NCBI GenBank assembly: GCA_000335735.1
Contig: AMYY01000014.1
Coordinates: forward strand, 16,002-80,001
DNA length: 64,000 nucleotides
Reading direction: 5' to 3'
Source: an alpha proteobacterium L41A
GTDB taxonomy: Bacteria; Pseudomonadota; Alphaproteobacteria; Caulobacterales; Caulobacteraceae
The notes under the pieces are model-generated. The model was given only the letters and a program-made list of their open reading frames with translations. It made no database searches and was not told where the DNA came from. Position numbers and translations under genes: made by a program. Positions 28,839 through 37,550 of the stretch are shown here, one piece after another. Every line of letters starts with the position of its first letter. The first letter of the stretch is position 1.

Positions 28839-30446
28839 CTAGTCCGCCGCCGGATATTCGAACGGATCGCTCGGCGTGGGCTGGGTCGGCAGCGGCATGC
28901 GGGGCAGAGGCTCGTCGCGGTTGGCGGCGTTCAGCAGGAAACTGGCCAGGATGACGGCCGCCTGACGCAGGTCCTCGGCCTTCAGGTGGTCGTAGCTGTC
29001 GATGCTGGTGTGGTGCAGGCGGCTGGAATAGTCGAGCGGGTCCTGGATGAACTGATATCCCGGCACGCCCACGGTCTGCATATAGACGTGGTCGGTGCCG
29101 CCCGAGTTGCGCAGCGAGACGGTCGTTGCGCCCATGCTGGCGAACGGCGCCAGCCATTCCTGGAAGATCGGGGCGGCGGCGACATTGCCCTCGGCGTTGA
29201 TGCCGCGGATCTTGCCCGAGCCGTTGTCCAGATTGAAATAGGCGACCAGATCGCGATAGCCGGCGCGCGGCTCGATCGGCCAGCGGCTGCGCCAGGTGCG
29301 GTTGTCCGGCAGGCCCGCCAGCGCCGGATCGTTCGACGCAGCCCGCGTCGCCAAATGCCGGTCCACATAGGCCAGCGAGCCCAGGATGCCTTGCTCCTCG
29401 CCGTTCCACAGGGCGAAACGGATGGTGCGCTTGGGCTTGACGTTGAGGGCCTTCAGGATGCGGGCGGCCTCCATGACCACCGCGCTGCCGGCGGCGTTGT
29501 CGACAGCCCCGTCCGAGGCGACCCAGCTGTCCAGGTGGGCGCCAGCCATGACGTATTCGGTTCCGCGCGCCGTGCCGGGGATGTCGGCCAGGATGTTGTA
29601 GGCGTTGACGTCCTCGTCGTGGAAGCGGACCTCGCTCATCAGTTCCAGCGTCGGCGGCGCGTCGGTCAGGGCCAGGCGCGCCAGGCGGCGATAATCCTCG
29701 GCCGCCAGCTCCATCCCCGCCAGCTTGGGCGTGGCGCCGACCTGATAGGTGTAGCCCGTGCCGTGCAGCAGGCCGCCGTCGCGCTGGGAGATCCGCACCC
29801 AGGCCAGGGCGCCCTGTTCGGCCAGGAAGGCGTCCAGCTGATTGGCGAAGTTGACGGTCTTCAGCGAGCGTTCGATGGCGGCCGGCGAATGCTGGGGCTG
29901 ATTATAGGTGTTGCGTTCGGCTAGCTCGGCGCTGGTCCAGCGGCGGAAGGCCGGCTCGGTCGGCTCGGACCCCGTGCCCGGCTGGGACAGCATGACGATC
30001 TTTCCCGACAGCTTGCCGCGCCATTTGTCGAAATCCTCGACCTTGGTGATCGGGGCCACGATCACGCCGCCGCTGATCACGCCATTGGTCGAGGGCGTCC
30101 AGGCCACCGGGATGGCGCGCAAATCCAGCGGGCGCGGCGCAGTCATCCGGGCGCTGGAGCGGACGATGGACCAGCCCCGGCCGAACTCGAACCCTTCGGC
30201 GCGCACGTCGGACAGGCCGTAGTCGCGGAACTGCTGCTGCGCCCAGCGTTCGGCCTCGCGCATCTGGGGCGAGTTGGTCATCCGCCCGCCGATTCGGTCG
30301 GTCAGATAGGCGGCGGTCTGCATCACCTGGCTGTGGTTCAGCCCCTGGTCGATGATGCCGTTGACGGCGACGCGGTCCACCGACTGGGCGGCGACCGGCG
30401 TGGCGAGAAGAGCGGCGGCGGAGACGAGGGCGAGCAGACGCGACAT
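28839..30446 (-). CDS. Secreted M28-family zinc peptidase
   Basis: A 535-residue secreted peptidase. It has a signal peptide (residues 1-20, cleavage after VAAQ), an inserted PA-type domain (about residues 110-250) and an M28 catalytic domain. The dizinc ligands are visible: GAHLDSWVASDGAVDNAAGS gives His and the bridging Asp, WNGEEQGILGS gives the catalytic Glu and a ligand Glu, YFNLDNGSG the second Asp, and the late HHTSIDSYDHL region a His. It should trim peptides outside the cytoplasm. ATG 30446 was chosen for the signal peptide. A second M28 gene lies at 37547-39193. Confidence 0.9.
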   Translation of the reverse strand: MSRLLALVSAAALLATPVAAQSVDRVAVNGIIDQGLNHSQVMQTAAYLTDRIGGRMTNSPQMREAERWAQQQFRDYGLSDVRAEGFEFGRGWSIVRSSARMTAPRPLDLRAIPVAWTPSTNGVISGGVIVAPITKVEDFDKWRGKLSGKIVMLSQPGTGSEPTEPAFRRWTSAELAERNTYNQPQHSPAAIERSLKTVNFANQLDAFLAEQGALAWVRISQRDGGLLHGTGYTYQVGATPKLAGMELAAEDYRRLARLALTDAPPTLELMSEVRFHDEDVNAYNILADIPGTARGTEYVMAGAHLDSWVASDGAVDNAAGSAVVMEAARILKALNVKPKRTIRFALWNGEEQGILGSLAYVDRHLATRAASNDPALAGLPDNRTWRSRWPIEPRAGYRDLVAYFNLDNGSGKIRGINAEGNVAAAPIFQEWLAPFASMGATTVSLRNSGGTDHVYMQTVGVPGYQFIQDPLDYSSRLHHTSIDSYDHLKAEDLRQAAVILASFLLNAANRDEPLPRMPLPTQPTPSDPFEYPAAD

Positions 30447-30542
30447 GGATTTCCCCAAGAAAGCCCGATGGCTGAACAGGGGCGCATCTGAGGTGATCCG
30501 GTCGCGGAGTGCAAACCGCAAACGGCGTTCAGGCCGCGACGA

Positions 30543-31508
30543 TCAGCCCCAGGGACCGCGCGGTTCCGTCGGGGTGGTGGGGACGCCGGTGGTCGTGAAA
30601 CCGGCGGCCGGTCTCGGCTGGGTCAGGTCCGGCGTTCGAGCGCGCGGCTGCAGGCCCATCTTCGCGCCAAGCTCCATCAAGGCCCGGACGCGGTTTCCCG
30701 TCGCCGGATGGGTCGAGAACAGATTGTCCGCGCCACGGCCCGCCAGCGGATTGATAATGAACATCTGACCCGAGGCCGGATTGCGCTCGGCCGTCTGATT
30801 GGTGATCCGCCGGGCGTAGGCGTCGATCTTCTGCAGGGCCGAAGCGAGGGCCTGGGGATCGCCGGCGATCTCGGCGCCGACGCGGTCGGCCTCATATTCG
30901 CGGCCCCGGCTTATGGCCATCTGCACCAGGCCGGCGGCCATGGGCGCAAGCAACATGAGGGCGATCGTGCCGATGACGCCGCCCGGCCGCTCGCGGTCGT
31001 TGCCGCCGAAGAACAGGGCGAAGTTGGCGAGCGCCGCGATGGCGCCCGCGATGGTCGCCGTGACCGTCATGATCAGGGTGTCGCGGTTCTTCACATGGGC
31101 CAGCTCGTGCGCCATCACCCCGCGCACCTCCTCGCGTGTCAGCATGTCCAGCAAGCCGGTGGTGGCGCAGACGGCGGCGTTCTCGGGATTTCGGCCCGTG
31201 GCGAAGGCGTTGGGCTGATCATTGGGAATGATGGCGACCTGCGGCTGGGGCAGGCCGGCGTCGCGGGCCATCTGACGCACGTCGGCGACATAGTTCCTGA
31301 CCACGGCGTTGGGGTGCTGCTCGTCGACCGGCTGGGCTCGGTACATCTTCAGCACGATCTTGTCGGCGTTCCAGTAGCTGAACAGATTCATCCCGCCCGC
31401 GAACAGCAGGGCGATCGCCATGCCGGTCGCGCCGCCGATCAAATAGCCGACCCCTGCGAACAGGGCCGTCATCGCCGCCAACAGAATGAAGGTCTTCAGA
31501 TGGTTCAT
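30543..31508 (-). CDS. htpX: Membrane zinc protease HtpX
   Basis: A 321-residue M48 inner-membrane protease that removes damaged membrane proteins. There are two N-terminal helices (residues 7-25 and 28-46), the zinc site [10 protein letters not shown] at residues 134-143 with glutamate in the [15 protein letters not shown] segment as third ligand, and two central helices between them. The C-terminal tail is Pro/Thr-rich and longer than in E. coli. ATG 31508 is well placed. Such proteases are often heat- or envelope-stress induced; I saw no clear stress promoter in the 86-base gap upstream. Confidence 0.93.
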   Translation of the reverse strand: MNHLKTFILLAAMTALFAGVGYLIGGATGMAIALLFAGGMNLFSYWNADKIVLKMYRAQPVDEQHPNAVVRNYVADVRQMARDAGLPQPQVAIIPNDQPNAFATGRNPENAAVCATTGLLDMLTREEVRGVMAHELAHVKNRDTLIMTVTATIAGAIAALANFALFFGGNDRERPGGVIGTIALMLLAPMAAGLVQMAISRGREYEADRVGAEIAGDPQALASALQKIDAYARRITNQTAERNPASGQMFIINPLAGRGADNLFSTHPATGNRVRALMELGAKMGLQPRARTPDLTQPRPAAGFTTTGVPTTPTEPRGPWG

Positions 31509-31594
31509 CGCGGTTCCATTCCCGATCCGTCTGGCGTCCCGGGCTTGAACCTCTATTTGAGAGAAGGCGCATCAAGCCTCAAGGGAGCCGCCCT

Positions 31595-31852
31595 GTGACC
31601 GAACATCCCACCCTGGCGCCGAATGACGCCGACGACACGCCGGCTGCAGCGCCCGTTTTCAACGCCGACGTGCCCCACGCCACGCCGGAACGGCCGCTCA
31701 GCGAGGCCGCGCGCCGCGCGCTTCAGGAAGCGGCGGATCGTCGCGCGGCGGAAACGACGGTTCAGGCGGACACGGAATACGGCGGTCCGACCGGTCCCGA
31801 ACCGACCCGTTTCGGCGACTGGGAAAAGAAGGGGCTGGCGGTCGATTTCTGA
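31595..31852 (+). CDS. DUF1674 protein, SDHAF4-type succinate dehydrogenase assembly factor
   Basis: An 85-residue protein ending in the DUF1674 signature GPEPTRFGDWEKKGLAVDF. This is the C-terminal motif of mitochondrial SDHAF4, which binds the flavinylated SdhA subunit and protects it before complex II assembly. The N-terminal two thirds are acidic and likely disordered, as in the family. The start is GTG 31595 behind gggagccgcc. No sdh genes are in the window. Function is inferred from the eukaryotic family. Confidence 0.85.
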   Translation: MTEHPTLAPNDADDTPAAAPVFNADVPHATPERPLSEAARRALQEAADRRAAETTVQADTEYGGPTGPEPTRFGDWEKKGLAVDF

Positions 31853-31883
31853 CCCGCCGAACCTGCTGCGACGGGCGCAAAGG

Positions 31884-31898
31884 TTAACCACGCCTTAA
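31884..31898 (+). promoter_or_regulatory. CtrA-type box (TTAA-N7-TTAA)
   Basis: TTAA at 31884-31887 and TTAA at 31895-31898 are separated by exactly seven bases, the full binding site of the cell-cycle regulator CtrA. It lies 53 bases before the GTG of the repeat-protein gene. TTAA is rare in this GC-rich DNA, which strengthens the call. Confidence 0.65.
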
Positions 31899-31950
31899 GA
31901 AACAGGCGCCGGACTTGCCAGTCACGAGACAACTCAGAGGAGTCTGTCCC

Positions 31951-33135
31951 GTGACGATACAGTCGATACTTACCGCCGCGTCGGCGGCTCTGCTGCTCTC
32001 CGCAGCGCCCGCTCTGGCCGGTGGTCCCGGTCACGGGGGTTATGGCGGCGGCCACCCCGGCGGCGGCTGCGGCGGCTGCGGTGGAGGCGGGGGCCATCAA
32101 GGCGGCGGCGGTCACTATGGCGGCGGCAACTACAACGCCAACCACAACGTCAATGTGAACGTGAACGGCGGCGCCTACGCCAATGCCAATGCCAACGCCA
32201 ACGCCTATGCGAGCGCCTCCAGCTATTCGGCGAGCAGCGCCCGGTCCTATTCCAGTTCGTCCAGCTTCCAACGCGGCTATGTCGGCGGCGGCACGACCTA
32301 TGTGGGAAGCGGCGGCTATTCGGACGGCTACTACGGCGGCGGCTATGTCGGCGGCGTCAGCGCGACCTCGGTTCTGGTCGGTCGCCCGCCGGTCAGCGCT
32401 CCGGTCGGCTATCCGGTCTATGGCTTCGGCCGTGACTACATCGGCTGGCGTCCATATCCGGGCCGTCCGGTCGACTGCAACTGCCGTCCGCCTGTTCGCC
32501 CGCCGGTTCGCTACGAACACCGCTATGAGCAGCGTTACGAGCAAAGCTACGTCGATCAGCCGCCGGTCTATGTCCAGGCGCCGCCCGTCCAGATCGCGCC
32601 GCAGCGCATCTATGTCGCGCCTTCGCAGGTCAGCATGGCGCCGCCCCAGATCGAGATGGGACCGCCCACCTATATCGAACAGCCGCCCATCTATGTGCAG
32701 GCGCCGCCGGTGAACATCGGGCCGCAACGCGTCCAAGTGGCTCCGTCGCAGGTGAACCTAGCTCCGGCCCAGGTCGATGTCGGCCCGCCCGTCTATGTCG
32801 ATCAGGCCCCGGTCTATGTGCAGTCGGCGCCCGTCAACATCGGCCCGCAACACATCCAGGTCGCCCCGGCCCAGGTCAATGTCGCGCCCGCCCAGGTCGA
32901 GGTCGGCGGCCCGGTCTATGTCGATCAGTCGCCGGTCTATGTGCAGTCCGCGCCGGTCAATGTGGCTCCGGCCCAGGTCTATGTCGCGCCGCCGGAAGTG
33001 AACACGGCCCCGCCGCCGCCTCCGCCCCCGCCGCCGCCGTCGGGTTACTACGGCGACCTGCCGCCGCCCGAGGCGCCCGCGCCCCACGCTCCGCCGCGTC
33101 ACGGCTACGCCCAGGAGCCAGGCGAGCGCGGCTGA
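31951..33135 (+). CDS. Secreted protein with glycine-rich region and 41-residue tandem repeats
   Basis: A 394-residue secreted protein. It has a signal peptide (residues 1-23, cleavage after ALA) and a Gly/His-rich segment (about 24-55, with a CGGCGGGG cluster). Asn/Ala- and Ser/Tyr-rich stretches follow to residue 130, then a CNC motif. Nearly four tandem 41-residue repeats begin at residue 200, each opening Y[VI][DE]Q and built of xVAPxQV units. The C terminus is poly-Pro. This looks like a surface or adhesive structural protein. GTG 31951 has cagaggagtctgtccc upstream; TTG 31915 is unlikely. A CtrA box lies upstream. Function unknown. Confidence 0.82.
   Translation: MTIQSILTAASAALLLSAAPALAGGPGHGGYGGGHPGGGCGGCGGGGGHQGGGGHYGGGNYNANHNVNVNVNGGAYANANANANAYASASSYSASSARSYSSSSSFQRGYVGGGTTYVGSGGYSDGYYGGGYVGGVSATSVLVGRPPVSAPVGYPVYGFGRDYIGWRPYPGRPVDCNCRPPVRPPVRYEHRYEQRYEQSYVDQPPVYVQAPPVQIAPQRIYVAPSQVSMAPPQIEMGPPTYIEQPPIYVQAPPVNIGPQRVQVAPSQVNLAPAQVDVGPPVYVDQAPVYVQSAPVNIGPQHIQVAPAQVNVAPAQVEVGGPVYVDQSPVYVQSAPVNVAPAQVYVAPPEVNTAPPPPPPPPPPSGYYGDLPPPEAPAPHAPPRHGYAQEPGERG
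32548..33012 (+). repeat. 123-bp coding tandem repeat, about 3.8 copies
   Basis: Copies start at 32548, 32671, 32794 and 32917; the last is partial (about 96 bases). They encode a 41-residue unit. Copies 2 to 4 are more alike than copy 1, suggesting stepwise duplication. Confidence 0.85.
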
Positions 33136-33184
33136 TCGCCTCGCGCGAGAACAACCGAATACGAAACGGTCGCCCTGGTCTGTC

Positions 33185-33913
33185 TCAGATCAGGGCGATC
33201 TGCTGTGCGATCTCTTGCGCGGCCGCGCGCGGATCGCTCGACGACGTGATCGGCCGGCCGATCACCAGATGGGTCGCGCCGGCTTCAAGCGCCGCCTGTG
33301 GCGTCGCCGCTCGCGCCTGGTCGTCCAGCGCGGCGCCGACCGGTCGCACGCCGGGCGTGACAATCAGAAAGTCGGGCCGGCCCGCCTCGACCGCCAGAGC
33401 CCGAGCACGCGCCGCCTCATGCGGGCTGGAGACGACGCCGTCGATCCCGGCCTCCAGCGCCTGCCGCACACGCCGCTCGACCAGATCGGCTGGCGACAGG
33501 CTGTGGTCGTCGGCGGCCAAATCGTCGGCCGTAAGGCTGGTCAGGACCGTAACCCCCAGCACCTTCATCTTCGAACCCGCCGCGCCGCGCGCCGCCGCCG
33601 CCATGACCTGGGGCCGCGCATGCACGGTCAGCAGGTCGCAATCGGCGCCCGCCAGATTGGCCGTCGCCTTCTCCACGGTCGCGCCGATGTCGTGCAGCTT
33701 CCAGTCCAGGAAGATTTTTCGCCCCTGCGCCTTCAACTCACGCGCCAGCGCCATGCCGTCGACCGCGAACAGTTGCAGTCCGACCTTGTAGAAGCCGATC
33801 GCGTCGCCGATCCGCTCGGCCAGGGCGGCGGCCTCGGCCGTCGTCGGCACGTCCAGGGCGCAGATGATCCGCTCGTCGGGCGCACGATCGGAGGAGGTTT
33901 GGGGATCGGTCAT
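33185..33913 (-). CDS. pyrF: Orotidine 5'-phosphate decarboxylase
   Basis: A 242-residue TIM-barrel enzyme converting OMP to UMP, the last step of pyrimidine synthesis. The opening ICALDVPTTAEA holds the first substrate Asp. The charged catalytic network is in FLDWKLHDIGATV (Asp70, Lys72, Asp75). TPGVRPVGAA and LVIGRPITSSSDP form the phosphate-binding end. All are intact and the length is usual. ATG 33913 diverges from marC across 83 bases. No other pyrimidine gene is nearby. Confidence 0.96.
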   Translation of the reverse strand: MTDPQTSSDRAPDERIICALDVPTTAEAAALAERIGDAIGFYKVGLQLFAVDGMALARELKAQGRKIFLDWKLHDIGATVEKATANLAGADCDLLTVHARPQVMAAAARGAAGSKMKVLGVTVLTSLTADDLAADDHSLSPADLVERRVRQALEAGIDGVVSSPHEAARARALAVEAGRPDFLIVTPGVRPVGAALDDQARAATPQAALEAGATHLVIGRPITSSSDPRAAAQEIAQQIALI

Positions 33914-33996
33914 CGACGGACTCGCGCTGAGCGGCTATGCCGGACACGAGGGCGCGTCGGCAGGGCGGCGTGATGGATTGAGGGCGAGGGCAGGCG

Positions 33997-34692
33997 ATGA
34001 ACGCAGTCGATTTGGGTGTCAACCTGTTCGTGACCCTGTTCGCCCTGCTGGACCCGATCGGCAATCTGCCGATCTTCGCCGCCGCGACGGCCGGAGCGAC
34101 CCTGCGTCAGCGGATTTCGGTCTCGGCCCTGATCTGCGCCTTCGCCGCCGTCTTCCTGGCCTTCTTCCTGTTCACGGGCCTGGGTCTGTTGCAGTTCTTC
34201 GGCATTTCGCTGGCGGCGTTCCGCATCGCGGGCGGCATACTGCTGCTGTTCCTGGGTCTGGACATGGCGCGCGGCGACTTCCTGGCCATGTTCGCCGACA
34301 AGGATGCGCTGGCCGATTCCAAGGACGTGCGCGGCTATGCCCGCAGGCGTTTCCAGCGCCTGGTCGTGCCCTTCGCCATTCCGCTGATGATCGGCCCCGG
34401 CGCCATTTCGGCGGTCATCATCCAAGCGGGCGAGGCGGCCAAACTGGGCTATGCCGGGACCATGGGCTCGCTGGTCGCGATCGCGGCGGCCTGCGCCGTC
34501 TCCTTCGTCTGTTTCGCCCTGACCGGGTCGCTCAGCCGCCTGCTGGGCGAGGTCGGCATGGCGATCATCGTCAAGGTGCTGGGCCTGATCCTGTGCGCCC
34601 TGGCGATCCAGTTCATCCTGCTGGGCCTGGGCGAGGCCATCCCCGGCATGATCTCCGGCGCGGTGACGACGCCTTATCCGGCGACCAAATAG
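33997..34692 (+). CDS. MarC-family integral membrane protein
   Basis: A 231-residue six-helix inner-membrane protein of the MarC/UPF0056 family. The opening LFVTLFALLDPIGNLPIFAAAT is the family hallmark, followed by AFRIAGGILLLFLGLDMARG and FAIPLMIGPGAISAVI. Despite the name, E. coli MarC is not part of the multiple antibiotic resistance response; some relatives have been linked to amino-acid export. The start has agggcgagggcaggcg upstream. It converges with the zincin gene with seven bases between stops. Confidence 0.9.
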   Translation: MNAVDLGVNLFVTLFALLDPIGNLPIFAAATAGATLRQRISVSALICAFAAVFLAFFLFTGLGLLQFFGISLAAFRIAGGILLLFLGLDMARGDFLAMFADKDALADSKDVRGYARRRFQRLVVPFAIPLMIGPGAISAVIIQAGEAAKLGYAGTMGSLVAIAAACAVSFVCFALTGSLSRLLGEVGMAIIVKVLGLILCALAIQFILLGLGEAIPGMISGAVTTPYPATK

Positions 34693-34699
34693 GCCGGGT

Positions 34700-35098
34700 T
34701 CACTCCGCGTCGTCCTCGATGGCATGGATGTCGTCATCCGTCAGGCCCAGGTGGTGGCCGATCTCGTGGATCAGGACGTGCGCGATCAGTTCGCCGATCC
34801 CCACGTCGCCACGTTCGCACCATTCGTCCAGAATGGGGCGGCGATAGAGGAAGACCCTCGAAGGCTCGGCCGCCGGTCCCAGGCCGTCGCGCCGGCCGAT
34901 GTCCACGCCATGGTACAGGCCCGTCAGCTCGAACGGATCCTGGATCTCCATCTCCGCCAGCGTCGCTTCGTCGGCGAAGTCGTCGATGCGGATGACCACC
35001 TCGCCCGCCGCCTGTTTGAACGGTCCGGGCAGGGCGTCGAACGCCTCCTGCGCCAGGCGGGCGAAGTCATCGAGAGAGGGGGCGATCGGGTCGGTCAT
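34700..35098 (-). CDS. Zincin-like metallopeptidase domain protein
   Basis: A 132-residue cytosolic protein of the small zincin family (formerly DUF1025/acetylglutamate-kinase-like). A FELTGLYHGVDI segment is followed by RRPILDEWCERG and the zinc motif HEIGHHLGLTDDDIHAIE near residues 112-129, giving HExxHxxG with a third acidic ligand. ATG 35098 starts the conserved region; the frame runs 49 codons further up without support. The peptidase activity of the family is unproven. Confidence 0.85.
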   Translation of the reverse strand: MTDPIAPSLDDFARLAQEAFDALPGPFKQAAGEVVIRIDDFADEATLAEMEIQDPFELTGLYHGVDIGRRDGLGPAAEPSRVFLYRRPILDEWCERGDVGIGELIAHVLIHEIGHHLGLTDDDIHAIEDDAE

Positions 35099-35194
35099 GC
35101 CCGCGATATCGCCGCCCCGACGCCCTGCCGCAACGGGGCGCGATGACGCGATTACGAGACTGCCGCTTTTTCGCGCGCTTGGAGTATGGTTAGC

Positions 35195-35212
35195 GAATCG
35201 GGGCTGAGACTC
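35195..35212 (+). promoter_or_regulatory. Two CcrM methylation sites upstream of divL
   Basis: GAATC (35195-35199) and GACTC (35208-35212) lie 13 bases apart and just before the divL start at 35229. GANTC sites in promoters are targets of the CcrM methylase and the GcrA regulator in Caulobacterales. Confidence 0.4.
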
Positions 35213-35228
35213 TTCTCCAGGGACACGA

Positions 35229-37550
35229 ATGGCCGAGGCCGACATCGCCTATGTCGCCACAGCGGGCGCAGCCGGACTGGCCATGGCCGTCAGCGCCTGG
35301 GCCTTGCTGCTGCGTGGGCGGCTGCATGAGACCGCCGTCGCCGCCGAGCGCGAGCGGGTCGAGGCCCTGGCCGACCTCAGCCGTCATGACGCCATGCTGC
35401 GGGCCTTCGACGACGTCAGCCTGGCCCTGACGCCGGACGGGCAGGCGGCCGGTGTGCCGATCGGTTCGGCCGAACTGATCGCGCGGCTGGCGGGTGAGGA
35501 CGCCGAGGCCGGGGCCGCCGTCCTGAACAAGCTCCGGATCACCCACGGCGCCCTGATCGACGCCCTGGTTCACGAAGGTCAGGCGTTCGAAGGTCTGGTC
35601 GCGCTGGACGATGTAGAGCCTTGGCGGATCGAGGGACGGGTCGCGGGCGGTTCCGCCTGGCTGCGGCTGTCGCCCGCCTCGCGCTTCACCCTGACCGGGG
35701 CGGATGCGACAGAAAGCGGGCTGGCCCTGCTGGGCGACGCCTCGCCGACCCCGACCTGGGTCGTGGACGGGACCGGCAAACTGGCCTGGGCCAACCGCGC
35801 CTGGCTGAACGAGACCAATGCCGAGAGCATCGACGACGCCGTCGAAAAGGGCGTGTCCTTCGACCGCGGCGCCGACGCCCTGGTCGCCGAGGCCGCGCGG
35901 CTGGGCGTGCGACAGGAGGGCTTCCGCTGGACGACCGGCGGGGGCGCGCGGCGCGCCTGGCGCATCATCGCCGAACCGGCGGGCGGCGGCGCCGTCACCG
36001 CCTTCGCCATCGAGGTGACCGAGGCGGAAGAGACGCGCGACACCTTGCGCCGCCACGTCGACGCCCATGACGAGACCCTGAACCACCTGGCCGACGCCGT
36101 GGCCATCTTCGGTCCGCAAAAGCGGCTGGCCTTCCACAACACCGCCTTCCAGACCCTGTTCGACATCGACGCGGCTTGGCTGGACGAACGTCCGACCCAT
36201 GCCGAGTTGCTGGATCGCCTGCGCCAGCGTCGCAGCCTGCCCGAGGTCGTCGACTACGCCGGCTGGAAGGCGCGCGAACTGGAGTTCTATGGCGCGTCGG
36301 AGGCCTCGCCGGACGACAGCTGGTCCCTGCCCGACGGGCGCACCCTGCGCGTCGTGCGCCAGCCGCACCCGCTGGGCGGCATTCTGCTGATCTTCTCGGA
36401 CATCACCGACGAGCTGAAGCTGCGCAGCCGCTTCAACGCCCAGATCCAGGTCCAGCGCGCGACGCTGGACAAGCTGAACGACGCGGTCGCGGTGTTCGGC
36501 TCGGACGGCCGACTGCGCCTGCACAATGAGGCCTTCGAGACCTTCTGGAACCTGTCGGCGGACAAGATCGCGACGGCTTCGGATTTCGACGCCTTGGCCG
36601 AACTGTGCAAGGCCGTGCTGCCTGATCCCGCCCTGTGGCTGGGGCTGAAGGCGCGCGTCGCCGATCCCGATCCCGAAAGCCGCGTCGCCATTTCCGGCGA
36701 GGGCCGGACCGTGGACGGTCGCGTCGCCGCCTGGCAGACCCGCCCCCTGCCGGACGGCGCGACCCTGGTCGCCTTCTCGGACGTGACGGCTCGACGCGGG
36801 CTGGAGCAGGCGCTGGTGCAGCGCGAACAGGCCCTGGCCGAAAGCCAGGCGTTGAAGCGCGAGTTCGTGGGCAGCGTCTCTTATGAGCTGCGCACGCCGC
36901 TGACGACCATCGTCGGCTATTCCGAACTGCTGGAGACGATGGGCGACCTGCCCGAGCGCAGCCGCCAGCACGCGGGCGCCATCCGCATCGCCGCCAGCCA
37001 GCTGGCTCGCTCCATCGACGACGTGCTGGACATGGCTCAGATCGACGCGGGCGAGATGGAGCTGTCGCTGGGCGATCTGCGCGTCTGCGACCTGCTGAAC
37101 CAGGCCGCCGAAAAGGTCCGGGCGCGGGTCGAGGGACGCGGCGCCACCCTGACCGTGTCCTGTCCCGCCGATCTCAAACCCATCCGCGCCGACGAACATC
37201 GCATCGGCCAGGCGCTGGATCATCTGCTGGAGAACGCGGCGCGCGCCGTGTCCGAAGGCGGGGCGGTTGAGCTGAAAGCCGAGGCCGGCCCGTCCGAAAT
37301 CCGCCTGACGGTGTCCGACACCGGGCGCGGCATTCCCTATCACCTTCAGGCCCACGTCTTCGACCGCTTCGTGCGGCGCGAGCGCGGCGGCCCCGGCGTG
37401 GGTCTGGCCCTGGTCAAGGCCCTGGTCGAACTGCACGGCGGCTGGGCCGAGGTCGAAAGCGAGCCGGGCAAGGGCGCCGCCTTCATCCTGCATCTGCCGC
37501 TGGGCGCCGCGACGACCGCCGCCGCGCCCGAGCTTCAGCTGGAACTCTAG
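35229..37550 (+). CDS. divL: Cell-cycle kinase-like protein DivL (Tyr in place of phosphoacceptor His)
   Basis: A 773-residue membrane-anchored PAS-domain kinase homologue. It has one N-terminal helix (residues 9-28), then several PAS-like domains (about 150-500), then a dimerisation domain whose H-box reads VSYELRTPLTTIVGYSE. The codon at 36882-36884 encodes Tyr552 where a histidine kinase has His. This Tyr is the hallmark of DivL, essential in Caulobacter for reading DivK~P and controlling CckA-CtrA. The catalytic domain retains N, G1 (DTGRGIP) and G2 (GGPGVGLALVK). Start ATG 35229 follows cagggacacga. The stop overlaps the convergent peptidase gene. Confidence 0.93.
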   Translation: MAEADIAYVATAGAAGLAMAVSAWALLLRGRLHETAVAAERERVEALADLSRHDAMLRAFDDVSLALTPDGQAAGVPIGSAELIARLAGEDAEAGAAVLNKLRITHGALIDALVHEGQAFEGLVALDDVEPWRIEGRVAGGSAWLRLSPASRFTLTGADATESGLALLGDASPTPTWVVDGTGKLAWANRAWLNETNAESIDDAVEKGVSFDRGADALVAEAARLGVRQEGFRWTTGGGARRAWRIIAEPAGGGAVTAFAIEVTEAEETRDTLRRHVDAHDETLNHLADAVAIFGPQKRLAFHNTAFQTLFDIDAAWLDERPTHAELLDRLRQRRSLPEVVDYAGWKARELEFYGASEASPDDSWSLPDGRTLRVVRQPHPLGGILLIFSDITDELKLRSRFNAQIQVQRATLDKLNDAVAVFGSDGRLRLHNEAFETFWNLSADKIATASDFDALAELCKAVLPDPALWLGLKARVADPDPESRVAISGEGRTVDGRVAAWQTRPLPDGATLVAFSDVTARRGLEQALVQREQALAESQALKREFVGSVSYELRTPLTTIVGYSELLETMGDLPERSRQHAGAIRIAASQLARSIDDVLDMAQIDAGEMELSLGDLRVCDLLNQAAEKVRARVEGRGATLTVSCPADLKPIRADEHRIGQALDHLLENAARAVSEGGAVELKAEAGPSEIRLTVSDTGRGIPYHLQAHVFDRFVRRERGGPGVGLALVKALVELHGGWAEVESEPGKGAAFILHLPLGAATTAAAPELQLEL

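Noticed and set aside
32548..33012. CRISPR-like or satellite array
   Set aside because: The repeat period is 123 bases, in frame and translated as part of a secreted protein.
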